Assembly (NCBI GenBank): GCA_023515745.1
Contig: JALECJ010000258.1
Span: 1,864,501 to 1,928,500 of the forward strand
DNA from: Amoeboaphelidium protococcarum
Lineage: Eukaryota > Aphelidiomycota > Aphelidea
Direction: 5' to 3'
Length of the DNA: 64,000 bases
The notes below the pieces were generated by a model that saw only the letters and a list, made by a program, of their open reading frames with translations, was not told the DNA's origin and ran no database searches. Position numbers and translations under genes: made by a program. Below are positions 24,074-36,217 of this stretch, piece by piece (the stretch's first letter is position 1; every line of letters begins with the position of its first letter).

Positions 24074-24958
24074 ATGTGGACGAGTATTAAGAGTTGGTCA
24101 TTATTCTTGATGAAGTACGGATTTTCCATTGCCGCGGTGCTAGTGGCTGCGTTTGCAGCTGCTTTATATGCTAATCAGCGCAAGATTGTCTATCCGTCTT
24201 ATATGCCCGAAGGTTCGCGTCAGTTTGTTGATCTGCCCTCACAGTATGGTCTAGATGACTTTGAGGATGTAAACTTTTAGAGTGCGGATGGGACTAAACT
24301 ACACGCGTACTACATTAAACATCCGTCTAAGGCCGCCAAGAGTGTTATGCTATTCTGTCACGCCAATGCAGGCAACATGGGACATCGTCTGCCGATTGTG
24401 AAAAAGATCATGAGTGAAGTTAATGTGGATGTATTCATATTCTCTTACCGTGGTTATGGCAAGAGCGAAGGGTAGCCAGATGAGAAAGGAATCAAAGAGG
24501 ATGCTGTTGCGGCCATGGAGTACGTGCGATAAAGAACTCTGGAGTCGAAGTTGCCTATAACTATATTCGGTTAAAGTATTGGCGGTGCAGTCGCTATATA
24601 TCTAGCGTCTAAATATCCTCAAATCAAGATGTTGATCATAGAAAACACGTTTCTAAACATACCCCTGCTGGTTCCAAAAGTATTCCCCATACTCAAGTAC
24701 TTTTCATTTCTGTGCAGCGAGATTTGGGCTAATGATTAGATTATTCAAACGCTGGATGAGAATATTCCGCTGCTGTTTCTTAGTAGCACCGGCGATGAGC
24801 TTATTCCTGTGGAACATCAGCGAAAATTGTTTTCCCTCGCTCCCTGCAAGATCAAACAAATGGTTAACATCAATGGATCCGGTCACAATGATGCGCCTCT
24901 AAAACCACAGTACTGGGAAAGTTTCTTTCAGTTTTACAAGCGTGTCTTTTAATAATGA
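24074..24958 (+). CDS. ABHD13/Bem46-like alpha/beta hydrolase
   Basis: A 294-residue membrane-anchored serine hydrolase, ATG 24074 to TGA 24956-24958. An N-terminal hydrophobic helix (about residues 14-34) precedes the alpha/beta-hydrolase core. The core has an oxyanion-type FCHANAGNMGHR strand, the FSYRGYGKSEG block typical of ABHD13/Bem46, the nucleophile elbow GQSIGGAVA (catalytic Ser), the acid in SSTGDELIPVEH and the catalytic His in GSGHND. The stop is preceded by two TAA codons read as Gln, so the protein ends VFQQ; these look like former stop codons. Substrate is unknown; relatives are linked to lipid or acyl-protein hydrolysis and, in fungi, cell polarity. Confidence 0.88.
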
Positions 24959-25265
24959 GTCAATACATATAGTGCTTTGTTATTAGGTTTATCTTTCTTT
25001 CCACAATATTCCTGCATCAGCTCATCTTAATATCTTCTCCAGCATAAATTCGATCAATCAATCTAAAGAGGGCGATTCACGGCGTAGATGAACGAGCCGC
25101 AGGGAAAGAGCGAAAATCGCAAGCAAACAAACAACGTTTCGACACACAGAACATTCTTTATAAAAGTGGCTGAGTCCCTTCTTTCTGCATAACAAAATTA
25201 AATTGTCTGCGTCATCTCACCTTATATTATAGTAAATTTCACCTTTGTTTTGTAGAGAATTCAGT

Positions 25266-28200
25266 ATGGAAGAAGAGTAGTCATTTGTAAGATTTTATAA
25301 TCTCAAATTTCATGTGTAATCAGTTTTTATACTAATGTTTTAGTGTTGTAGATTGTGCCAGTGTATTTTGCTGACAACTCTTCCAAGTCCATCTCGGTGA
25401 AGGATTCATTTACCGTTCGAGATGTGATCAAGGTGGTGACTTAAATGTCTCATCACCAGGCTGCCAACTCCATGCCGGACGTGGAAGATGGCGCTGAAAA
25501 GCAGCAGGAACGTAAGTCCTCTCTGGCGGCACGATAGGATTTGTTGCTTCAGGATAAATTGGAAGATTGGAGAATGTTAGTTGTAAGAAGACGCAAGAGA
25601 GAAAGTCTGGTGTTCACTCTTCCCGAATTGAATGATGATACTGCCATCAAGGTGCTGGATAATGAAGTTTAATTGAAGGATGAAATTGCTGGCTGGCCTT
25701 CCAGTAGCATTTCCGATTCAAACAATCCCCGTTTGAAGTTGGTCAACTCATCATTTGTGGCCCGTGTGTAGTTTAAAGGTATTGCTGAGATGCCCGAGAA
25801 TTATCTGTGTTAGGTGTATGTCACGCCTACAATGACGGCTGATCAGATGCTGGAGGTCATTATGGATGAGTATCAGTTGAAGCCTGGTATTCTTGGTACT
25901 AAAGAGTCTACCGATAAGAAAGTGCAGATCAAGTATAATATTGTTGAAGTGAAAGAATTCTCTGCCGGCGGTGTTGATGTTAAGAAGCTGAATGATACTG
26001 ATAGACCGCTGCTTATGAAAGCTGAAGTTTAGAGTTTAATGGCCAATTAGAGTGTTGTTTAGTATTATTTCTAGATTCAGCTTGGTGGTAGCTGGTTATC
26101 TAGAATGAATTCTCAGGCTTTGCGTGTGAAAGATAAAATGTCTCGCTCTATAAATAGTGCCGGTAGTATCAGTTCGGGGCACGGCAGTGCTAGAGAGCCG
26201 TCTCCTCTATCTAACGCTGTTGTGAGCGACGTTGGCGCATCGACTTCTCTGACTTCAGAGTCTTAGGATGTATCTGGTCCGATGGTGGAGCATGCTACTC
26301 CAACTAAGAAGACATCCCCCAGAAAGGGATCTACTAAGACTGGCGAGATTATGAAAGTTTTGGCAGAAGGTGGTAACAGTGATGCGAATAAGGCTTAGGC
26401 AAAGTCTATGCTCCTCAATCTGCCAGATTCAGAATTCGACAATTTATTCACCAAGTTGTTGGATGACTTGAATTTGAAGAATGAGAGTGTGAGGAAGAGC
26501 ATGTTTGCTTATGACAAGGAGAGAAAAGCTACTTTGTTGGTTTAGAATTTGAGACAGGCTGCGTTAAAAGGTGGTTATAATGAGAGCCGCTCTCAGTCTC
26601 CTACAAAAACAAAAATCTCGTCCGCTAATTTGCTCACCAGTAATGAAGATGTTGATGATAAGTCTGGTCCTACCAGTCCAACTGCAAGTAATTCAAATAC
26701 TAGTAGTAGCGGCGGTGTTGGTCTATTTGGCAAGAGTAAGGGTGTCACTTCCAAGAAGGATATCTATGAGAATTCTCCTCAGTTTTACATTGATAAGTTG
26801 TCCGCATCGTCTATCAACGCCAAGTCGCTGTTGAAGCTGCTGGTCAATTTAAGAGTCACTCTGTCTACTGCGAAAATTACCTGGGTCCGTCAGTTTGTTG
26901 AGAATGGTAAAGGCCTTATTGCTATCGGTACTGTTTTAGATAGAGCTAATGGACTCAAAGTGCCCACCAAATTGTCCCGTGCTCGATCTGACGTTGATGA
27001 AGAGATCCGTGTGGAATGTATGAAGTGTATGCGTTTTCTGCTGAATACAGAGCCTGGTTTTACCACTGTCCTCACCAGCTAGTTGATCATATCAAAGATT
27101 GCTTTCTGTCTACACTCTAGTAATGACAAGTTGAGGACTACGGTGACTGAGATTCTGGCTGCTTTGTGTATCTTGAGCTCAGAGGGTCATAAAATGGTCC
27201 TTGCTGCCATGTCCGATTTCAAGGGATTCTATAATGAGAGAGCTCGATTTGAATATTTGGTAAAGAGTATTGTTGATGAGGATCCATTGGTAAAGGGGTT
27301 CTCTGATGGCAGAAATCCAGTCTCCACTTTTGAATATAAAGCCTCTGCTCTTACTCTGGTTAACGCAATTATTGGTGTTCCTGAAGCTCTTGATAGCAGA
27401 GTTTAGCTGAGAGAGGAATTCTTTAGACGTGGTCTGGTGGCTGAAAGAGTAAAGTAAATGAGAAAAAATGCTACTCCTAATATGATCACGCAGTTGGACA
27501 TTTTTGATGAAGAGATGTCTCAGGATATGAAGCTTGCTCAGTCTGTAATGTTGGGTAAAGGTGTGGACTTTAGCAATCCTGGGGATGTTGTCAAGAAGGT
27601 GATGTCGAGATTGTCGAATGACATTATTGCGCAGACTTCATTTATATCTATCCTCTAAAACTTTCTTCTGTTGGTGGGATACGGTTCTGAGTCTTAGGAC
27701 CAGCTGGATTAATAATCTACCTCACATTTGAAAGATGGATATTAGAATCAGTAGCGTATCTGGAAGTTTTGTGAAACTTTTGTGCAGAAGTTAATTAGCC
27801 TTGAGTAATAGAGTGGTGAAGATGGCATTAATGTGGCAACATTTTCTTAATTTATGAAGGAGTTTATCGAACAGGTGGAGGAAGAGTTAAGCGTTGATCA
27901 AGGCTCAGCTTTGGGACAGATATCTGCTCTCTTGTCTGTCAATTAAAGTGACGATTAGCAAATCATCGAACTGCAGAATGTGATCTCTTAATTGAAGACT
28001 GAGAATGCAAAGTTGCTAGAGAGTGCGCACAGTAACGCTTTGAATAACAAAAGAGAGGAAAATCTGCAAGACTAGAATGAAGATGCAGATCAGTTACGTC
28101 AGCAAATTGTCTAATTAGTTGAGGAGAAGAGTGCACTGGAGAAGAAGATTGCTGTGCATTAACTATAGGTGACTGATCTGACCGCTCAGATTGGTAAGTA

Positions 28201-31000
28201 AAGTTCGCCAAATTCCGCCCCTGTTGTCCAAGCTGTGCAAGATACTAGTGCATTTGAAAAGTCTATTGCTGACTAAAGTAAGAAGATCTCAGAGATTGAG
28301 TAGTCGAATGCTTTACTTCGTATCTAGTCAGAACAAACTTCAAAAGATTTGAAGTAATATCAAGACAAAGTCACTAGTTTGCTATCTGAGAATAGAAGGC
28401 TATAGGAGCAACTCGATGAGAAGGTTGCTTAAATTTAAGAGCTCAGTCTAGCGGTTAAGGCCAAGGATGCTGGTAGTGCAGAGTCTGCTTCATTGGCTCC
28501 ACCTGCTGCAGGTAGTCGTGCTCGTGGTGAATCTATGGCACCTGGGGATGCCAAGTCTGCGGCGTCGTTAAGACAGGAATCTATGGCTAATATTGTCACT
28601 CGTCTGGCAGCTAAGGAGAAAGAGTGCGAAAAGTTATAAAGTGAACTTGATAAGATCAACGCCCGTGCCAGAGAAAAGAGTGAGATGGTCCAGATGATGG
28701 TTAAGAACTTTGAGGCTTCCATGGCTGAGCGTGCTGCCAAGGGAGGTACTGGCCCTGTTGAAGTGTTCGATAGTCGTATTGGTGCTGTCGTTGAAGAGCT
28801 GGTTCAATTTAGGCATAAAAATGCCGAACTGCAGGCTCAAGTTGATCTCAAAGGACAGGAGATTACACGTCTCTCTGAGTAGCTGAAAACTTTGCAAAAT
28901 CCAGATACTGCCTTTCTGCCAAAGCATGAATTGCAGTCCCTTTAGGATAATCTTAAGTAACAGTAGGAAAAGCTTGCTGCAGCTGAGCAAGGTTTATCAA
29001 AGGCCTCTGGTGACTTATAAGGTTCTTCTGTGGTATTGTCCGCTATTACCGAATTCTTGTCCGTTATTAAATTGGGTGAAGATAACAGCTCGCAATTGAA
29101 TAGCATTGCAGAAAAGTAGAAGCTTAATGATGATTAGAGGAAAGAGCTGAATAAGATTGTTGGCGATATTGGCCGACTTGCGCAAGATGCTGTTCAAAAA
29201 GGAATGTCCGGTCCTTTAGTGTCTGCTGCTGCAATATCCTCTGTTACTTCCTAGACTGAAGCATCTACTGCCGGTGCTCCACCGCCACCTCCGCCACCAG
29301 GAGATTCAGCTGCTGGGCCACCTCCACCGCCTCCACCTGGAATGGGAGGTCCTCCTCCTCCACCTGGAATGGGCGGCCCTCCTCCACCTCCTGGAATGGG
29401 TGGTCCGCCACCTATGCCTGGTGCTCCTGGTGGTGCCAACTCTGGATTGCCACCAAAGCCTAAGATTAAGCCAAAGGTTCCCATGAAGAATGTCTTTTGG
29501 AATAAAATTCACGCTTCTAATGTTAAGCAGACTATTTGGAAGGATATTGACGAAAAGGAGATTATAGATTCGTTGAATGTGGAAGAGCTTTCAGAGCTGT
29601 TTGGCAAAAATGCAATGGCTCCTCAATAGAAGGCCGCTGATGAGAAGGTTGACTCGAAGAAGACTGTGGTCAGCATCGTTGATTTCAATAGAGGTAACAA
29701 TGTTGCTATCCTATTGGCTAGAATCAAGATGCCGTTCGAAGACATTAAGAATGCCTTCTTCTCTCTGGATGATCGTGTACTATCCTTTGATCAAGTCAAA
29801 GCCTTGAAGTAATTTACTCCTACTGATGATGAAGCTGATTAGATTTCGGAAGTTGCCAAGACTGCAGAAGGTTTTGATTCGCTCGGAGTTGCAGAAAAGT
29901 ATTTCCATAATATTGCTCAGGTACCTAGACTGGCTAATCGTATCGAGTGTTGGCTGTTTAAACGCAAGTTTGACGGTGATGTTAATGAAATTGATCCTGA
30001 GCTTGACTCTGTCATTTCTGCTATTAATGAGGTGAAGCGATCCACCAAGTTTAAAGTTTTGTTGAAGACTGTGCTTGGTGTTGGTAATTACATGAATGGT
30101 GGTAGTGCAAGAGGTGATGCGTATGGTTATTAATTGGAGGCGCTGATGAAGTTGAAAGATACGCGCGCTAATCCAGTTGCATCCGTAAAAGATGGCGGTG
30201 ACAAGAATAAGGTTGGTATGAGCACACTGTTGCATTATTTGATTAAATTCTCTGATAGCAAATAGGCGAGCGGCGGCTCATTTATTGACTTTATGGATGA
30301 TCTTCCTCATTTGGAACCTGCATCGAGAATATCTATGCAAGCTAACTAGTCTCAAGTTAGAGCTCTCAAGACTGGAATTGATTTGGTCAAGAATGAGATC
30401 ACAGCGTTGTAGGCTCTTGGTGATAAATAGAATCCACAGGATAAATTTATTGAAGTTATGACTAGCTTTTTGGAGTAGGCTCAGATTCAAGTTACTTAGA
30501 TTATGGAAAAGAGTAAGAAGGTGGAGGATGCATCCAGTCAGCTACTCATTCTCTACGGTGAAGATCCGGCCACTGCCAAAGTTGAGGACATGTTCAGTCT
30601 GATTCTCAATTTCAATCAGCAAGTTGCCAGATGTCGTAAGGAGACTGAAGATGCTGTTAAGAAGGCTAATCAATCACAGCAGGCTGCCGCAAAGAAGACT
30701 GCTATGGCTCAGGCTGCTTCCACTCAGTCTGCACCTAAAGCTGGTGTCATGATGGAAAAGGGTGACTTGGAGAATGCCATCAAAGGTCTGAAATTAGGTG
30801 CTGGTCTGAGGAAGCCAAGAGTTTCTATATCCGAGAGTAATGGAAACGGTGGAAGTGACCTTCCTGGGCTTCAGTTTCCGAAGTTGAGATCAGTAGGTGG
30901 CGGTGGTGCAAGTGGAAAGGCTGATGATGAAAAGAGCGGATCCACGGAAACTCTGGCGCGTCTGTAAAAGTAGAGAGCTGCCATTGAGAAAGGACTATGA
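25266..31000 (+). CDS. Diaphanous-like formin
   Basis: Actin-nucleating formin of 1,889 residues. Exon 1 is 25266-25286, a 65-bp intron (25287-25351, GTAAGA...GTAG) follows, and exon 2 runs to TGA 30998-31000. Order of parts: an N-terminal ubiquitin/RA-like region (about residues 10-240) including a TPTMTADQMLEVIMDEYQL segment; a Ser/Thr-rich linker; a GBD/FH3-type armadillo region (about 370-810, with PQFYIDKL and the EIRVECMKCMRFLLN repeat); a long coiled coil (about 870-1260); an FH1 region of Pro runs (about 1310-1370); an FH2 domain (about 1378-1790) opening KPKVPMKNVFWNKI and containing VLGVGNYMNGG; and a tail with Arg/Lys residues that could be a DAD. The set suggests Rho-type GTPase control with autoinhibition. 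It is the largest gene in the window. Confidence 0.93.
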
Positions 31001-31349
31001 TAGGCGTTGATTTAAGATAAAGTTTTTTTGTTGTAATGGCTGATTCTTTACTTCATGTCCTTGAATGGATAGATGTATGTATGTTTTGTTGGCGTGTATT
31101 TGGGTGCCCTACCATTCAGGCACGATGTAAAATACCAAAATCTGATGTCAAAAACAACAAGAAGATGATTAAAACTATTCTGTTCCAATTAGAAGAAACA
31201 ATTATCAGTAAATCTAAAGCAATATCCAAGCGCAAAATGGCTTAATAAGGCACTTGTCCCTGGTGATTCTTTACAAAACGTGTACTTTTACGGCGCCTCA
31301 TATGTAGACAACGTAATGTCTCTGGGATTTTTCATTACATTTAGACCAT
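31001..31349. other. Intergenic downstream of formin
   Basis: Likely formin 3' untranslated sequence and spacer. A frame from ATG 31036 to TGA 31262-31264 (75 codons) has no recognisable domain; I leave it uncalled. Confidence 0.35.
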
Positions 31350-31872
31350 GCCAGCAGGCATAAAAGAACTTCAGCAGATATACGAGACCACTCGGCAGCG
31401 TTATACTTTAGTCTACTGCCAATCTTAGTAAAGCGGAGTTGAAAAAGAGAATGTTGACACACCCAGATTGTCGAAATGCTATTACTGACTTATTACAGGT
31501 ACCAATCGTACGTGGTACAGACGCTGATTAGTAGTTGAAACAGGCAGTGAAGACTTGCATGACTGGGTGGAGTCATAAAACAAGTTGTTTCAGGCTGACT
31601 CTAGCCGGGATTTCAAGTCTACCCGCTAACTGTAAGAGGCGGCGCTGAGCCTCATGGAGTATGTACATCACTTAGGAAAAGGTTAGAATGGTTAAAAAAG
31701 GGGAACCGACGAGGCCGGTACATCATCACGATGCAGGGCTCGATCCAGAGCAAGTACATCATCACGATGCAGAACTCCAACACAGAGCAGGGGCTTTATC
31801 CAAAGCGAGGACATCATCATGATGCAGGAGCACTATCGCCAATGCCTAAAAATGCGATAACAATAATGAAGA
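31350..31872 (+). pseudogene. Frameshifted ORF remnant, possibly a mobile-element protein
   Basis: Protein-like sequence is spread over three frames. It begins at ATG 31350 (MPAGIKELQQIYETTRQR), moves by one base near 31411 into a frame with LSKAELKKRMLTHPDCRNAITDL, and shifts again near 31545 into EDLHDWVESQNKLFQ and a region reaching ALSLMEYVHHLGKG, ending at TGA 31869-31871. Composition in each piece is protein-like and the pieces abut, which suggests one decayed gene with two indels. Short direct repeats lie in its 3' part. No family is recognised; a gag-like or host gene origin cannot be told apart. Alternatively the shifts reflect unrecognised short introns or sequence errors. Confidence 0.35.
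31719..31828 (+). repeat. Imperfect direct repeats (ACATCATCACGATGCAG)
   Basis: A 17-base word ACATCATCACGATGCAG occurs at about 31720 and 31756 (period 36) and again with one substitution at about 31811 (period 55). The copies fall in different frame phases, so they are not a clean protein repeat. Confidence 0.7.
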
Positions 31873-32669
31873 GAGAAGAGAAGAAGAAGAAAGAGAATGA
31901 GGAGTTGATGGGATTTTATTGCGACGAGCGATTTTGAGCGGAGTCGCTTTCTATTTTTTCCCCTTCGAGCTCGATGTCCGTCCGTTAACTCACGTGGTTT
32001 CGCTCGTCGCCAACACTTTGTGCAACAACGTTGTTGCAACTCTGATACAGTAGCCGAGTACAACATACGAACAAACAAAGGAACTTGCGCGCGCACTCAC
32101 GCACGCGACAAGAACAAAAGCAACGACAAAAATTGTGAAATATGAAACTAGAATGTGTCGACTAAAATACCAATGCAGGATTTAATTATTTATCATTTTA
32201 AACCAATATTAAAGTTTCCAGAACATGTCAAGATATCCTTTCGCAGCTATGAGCATCATGACTAGCGATAACCAAAAGCAGGCTTAACTAGACAGAGGAT
32301 GGCTGAAATCAGTGCCGAGAACGAACGTTTCATCAAGAAAATTAGAACTAGTCTCTATCGAAATCTTCAATACGTACAGAAAAGTAGTACAACGGATATG
32401 ATGACTCTCCTGGCCACAAGATGGTATATTGTTGAAACGTTATACTCCATACTAAAGCGATGTTGAACAGATTCACCATTGTCTATTTGCACTTCATAAA
32501 CCAACGGTTTTCATCTATATCAATTAATCTGATCGAAAGTCTGTATTGCATGAGATTCGTTGATATTATCAGGATATTCGCCATCTGCACTTGAAACAAG
32601 AGCAATACGATTAATAAGCTTTGGCTATCGACTTGGCTCCCAGCTCGCGGCATCCAAAAAATTGAAAGG

Positions 32670-32754
32670 ACTCCAATAGCTCAGCTGGAAGAGCGCTCGA
32701 CTGTAATAGCATCCAGTAATCGATAGGTCGCCTGTTCGATCCAGGCTTGGAGGA
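32670..32754 (+). tRNA. tRNA-Tyr (GTA) with a 12-nt intron
   Basis: The cloverleaf has a D arm (GCTC...GAGC with AGCTGGAA loop), anticodon GTA at 32703-32705, a variable loop of five bases, and a T arm GCCTG-TTCGATC-CAGGC. The acceptor stem has six good pairs and discriminator A. After A37 there is an insertion of about 12 bases before the 3' half of the anticodon stem, the canonical position of nuclear tRNA introns, which are usual in tRNA-Tyr. Two oddities: position 1 is A opposite G72 (eukaryotic tRNA-Tyr normally has C1-G72), and pair 27-43 is C-T. The anticodon is not UUA or CUA, so this is not one of the tRNA-Gln species that the altered code needs. Confidence 0.85.
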
Positions 32755-32761
32755 TGTGTTA

Positions 32762-32766
32762 TTTTT
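32762..32766 (+). terminator. RNA polymerase III terminator (T5)
   Basis: A run of five T begins eight bases after the tRNA discriminator base, the normal Pol III stop signal. Confidence 0.75.
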
Positions 32767-33266
32767 GATCAGATTGTCTTTGCAAGAACGGGGAAATATA
32801 CTTGGTTGGTGTGATTACAGATTGGTTTTAGTCCAATCAGAATCAGATTAGGCAATGATAAGTTCTCTTTTGTCGAAATGTTAACGCGCTGAATTTATCA
32901 AGTTACTGCATGTATAATTCCTACATGTGGCAGAAGATTATAAATCTATCCTGCACCGCGCATTTATCGTCTTTATAGCTCGCATTTTTTGTTCAACAGG
33001 TTGCTTGTTTGTAGATCAATCCTGTACTAAGAATAACAATAATGTAACAGCGCAACTTGAGATCACAAGCTTAATATCACGTATATCGCATGGTATTAAT
33101 CAAAACTTAGCTTACCCATTAAGAGGTGTCATTTGAAGACTTGAAAATGTACTGTACACTAAAGAGCGTGTGAGGCAAACTCGTTCGATCGATTGTTTCT
33201 CGCCAGCCAGGTTAGTTGCTTTCTATCCATTCATTTACGCAGTTAACTCTTCTATTAGCGATTGTA
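32767..33266. other. Intergenic tRNA-Tyr to acyltransferase
   Basis: About 500 AT-rich bases containing the promoter of the downstream acyltransferase. Small frames are present but none has support. Confidence 0.35.
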
Positions 33267-36018
33267 ATGAACAGGACAACACCTAAAGGCGAACTTAAAT
33301 AGGACATCCCTAGGCATTAGCTGTCCGTTTCAGGCTCTAACTTGGACAGAGATTACAATAAGGATGTCGTGCCCATAATGTAAGTTTTGCTCTGACCATT
33401 GTTTTATAGAATCTTGGAATATTCAACCGCTATTGTGTAAGTGTAGAGGCAAAAATGCTGTCAACTTGAGATTGAAATAAAATCATTAGATTGGATAGAA
33501 GGTGTTCTTTGATGGCTACCTGGAGGGAGTGATGTAGCAGATTTACGAAAGTTAGTCACTGCATCAATTTCTTATTGCGGAAGCTTAGCGCGAATTGTCA
33601 CGTCAAGGTGTACGGCCTCCTACATATCATAATTTTATATAGTAAACTAATTATGGTAATGATCTTTTACGGCTCTAGTCATAGTTTAATCTTGTTGATG
33701 ATCAGGTTGAATATCAGAGTCTTATTCTATAGTATCAGGATCAGATCACTTTGACAGCGGGAAGACTTCGTGATAAAGCTCTGAAGCTTCTCAATGGGAT
33801 GGTGGCGGATGTTAGTAGTCAGTTAGTGGCCGACTTTATGGAGAGTACGGTGGGTGTATTTTTAAGGAAGCTGTATAATTAGGGAATTCATGTCAAGTTG
33901 GGACAAGTGGAGTAGGTTAAATAAGTGGCAGCTGATGCTGAACGTCGCCGCCTCCCTCTTCTATTCTTACCTGGTCATAAGAGTCATATGGATTATGTGG
34001 TACTATCCTTTGCTCTGTAAAAGCTTGGCCTCGCAGTGCCTCATGTTGTGGCGGGTGATAATTTGAATATTCCGCTCATTGGATACTTGTTGCGTAAGAG
34101 TGGAGCATTCTTCATCAAACGTTCATTTGGTGGTGATAGATTGTACTAGCAAGTGTTTAAAGAGTACATAGAATGTCTACTTTAACGCGGATATAACTTG
34201 GAGTGTTTTGTTGAGGGTACACGATCTAGAACTGGAAAGTTGATGTAGCCAAAATTTGGTGTCCTGAAGATTGTGATGGATGCCATACTGAGTGGTAAAG
34301 TTGATGATGTTATAATAGTGCCCGTCAGTGTGGACTACGACAAGGTGATTGAGACAGAGACATATGTAAATGAACTGTTGGGAACTCCCAAAGAGAAGGA
34401 GAGCTTGGTTGGTCTGTTGGAATATGCTGCTGGTAAATTCTCTGCTAAATTAGGTAGGATTGATATCCGATTTGCTTAACCTTGGTCACTGAAGCAGTTT
34501 ATCAATGAGCAGTGCATGAAGAGATCAACATCTACTGCTCTGTTTTCTCCTCTTAAAAGCCAGGATGCTCAGGTGCTCCTACTCAAGACTATGGGCTATC
34601 GAGTACTGGCGGCCATAAATGGCGTGTGCACTATAACAACGTCCGCTCTGGTCGCTACTGTACTTCTTACACTGAGAGGACGTGGGTTGGGTAAATAGGA
34701 GCTATGCAGGCGAGTAGATTGGATTAGACGTGAGATTATACTCAAAGGTGGACGCGTCACTGATTTTGGGCATCACGATACGGATAGTGTTGTCACCAAG
34801 GCATTGAACGTCCTATCGTCACTAATTGGTGTGCGCAGAGAACTTGTGGAGCCAGTGTACTTTGTATAAAAAAGATTTGAGTTGAGCCTATTCCGTAATC
34901 AACTGATGCACCTATTCATTAATGAGTCCATAGTCTGCTGTGCCATGTATTAGACCATCAAGAAGGGTCAGACTCATCGAACTATATCGCGAACGTAGCT
35001 ATACCGAGATGTTGTGTTTATATCACAACTTTTAAAACTAGAATTTATTTACACTCCGGGAACTATGAATTAGAATCTCGACACCACCGTGCAGCTATTG
35101 TGTGAGCGCATGGTGATTGAAATTGTGGACAGTGAAGGGAATTTGATTAATATGGGTGGTATCGCTGCAAGAAGTAGCTCCACAAAGAGTACATCTGAAT
35201 ACTTTGTACGTCTAAGTGATCAAGAACGATCGATTGGGCGTGAGAATTTTGATTTTTACTGTTTCCTTCTGTGGCCATTTCTTGAGTCTTACTGGCTGGC
35301 TGCATGTGGACTATTCTGTATCATTCCGACTCCAACGCTGCATGGAGACCACATACGGGGCATGACAGAGTCAGAGCTGATGCAGAAGGTACAATTGTTT
35401 GGTAAGACTTTGTACTATAATGGTGATCTGGGCTATTTTGAGTCGATTAATAAGGAGACGCTGAAGAATGCATTCACCCGCTACCAGTATATGGGTATTA
35501 TAAGCGCTCATAAAGTGGTATCAGCAATGCTAAATGCAGGTGGAGTGGAAAAGACTGAAATTTACTACCAAGTGAGTCCGGAGTACGAGCGTGGAGCCAT
35601 TGGATTTATTAATCAGCCCATGAATGTATATCGAAGCGCGTACAAGTTTAATTAGTAAGCTGGAGGTAGTGTCCATGTCACCAGAGATGACAGTAATATG
35701 GTATAATAATCTAGCACTTCAAGGACCAAGCGCGACATTGAGGTTTCCTCTAATCATAAACAGGTGCATATTAATAAGGAGTAACAATTATAAGATAAAT
35801 AGAGAGGCAGCAAGTTGTGGGAATTTGTTGAAGGGATAGGCAAGTTCCGAAGAGAAGGTAAACATCGAAGAGATAATGAAGTCACTGGTAAGAGGACAAT
35901 GCGCATAGCAAGGCTCATTCGAATGACCATATCTGATCAGTATCAGCACGAATAACAGTCATCATCATCGTCAATATCAGAGAGTATAGATCCTTATAAT
36001 ATAAACTCAAAATTATGA
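33267..36018 (+). CDS. Glycerol-3-phosphate / DHAP acyltransferase (PlsB-GNPAT family)
   Basis: Membrane enzyme that acylates glycerol-3-phosphate (or DHAP) to start glycerolipid synthesis. The likely protein has 895 residues from exons 33267-33379, 33410-33436 and 33471-36018, ending at TGA 36016-36018. The two introns would be only 30 and 34 bp; they keep the frame, but the 5' structure is provisional. Acyltransferase motifs are clear: block [11 protein letters not shown] (HX4D), block [15 protein letters not shown], block [15 protein letters not shown], and block [14 protein letters not shown]. The C-terminal half contains the GNPAT/GPAT extension (around [10 protein letters not shown]). 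The very C-terminal ~110 residues are a polar Ser/Gln/Lys tail unlike homologues. GPAT and DHAPAT are not distinguishable by eye. Confidence 0.88.
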
Positions 36019-36217
36019 AATCAATATAAGTTTACAAATACTCACTTATAATTTACGTGTATTTTCGCTCTTACAGGAGATCGTCTTCTTTTATCATTAT
36101 GCAAAAGCTTTAAACAGATTGCGTATCAAGTAAAAATCTATTTGCTAAATCTGGTAGGTAGTACGTGATATCGTTGAAATGCTTAAAATCAAAAATGCGT
36201 TTATTTAAAGGACAGCA

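Noticed and set aside
29251-29484. Minus-strand Gly/Pro-rich frame
   Set aside because: It is the complement of the formin FH1 proline runs.
32670-32754. Suppressor-type tRNA-Gln(UUA/CUA) needed for the altered code
   Set aside because: The anticodon is GTA with a tRNA-Tyr-type intron; it is a tRNA-Tyr.
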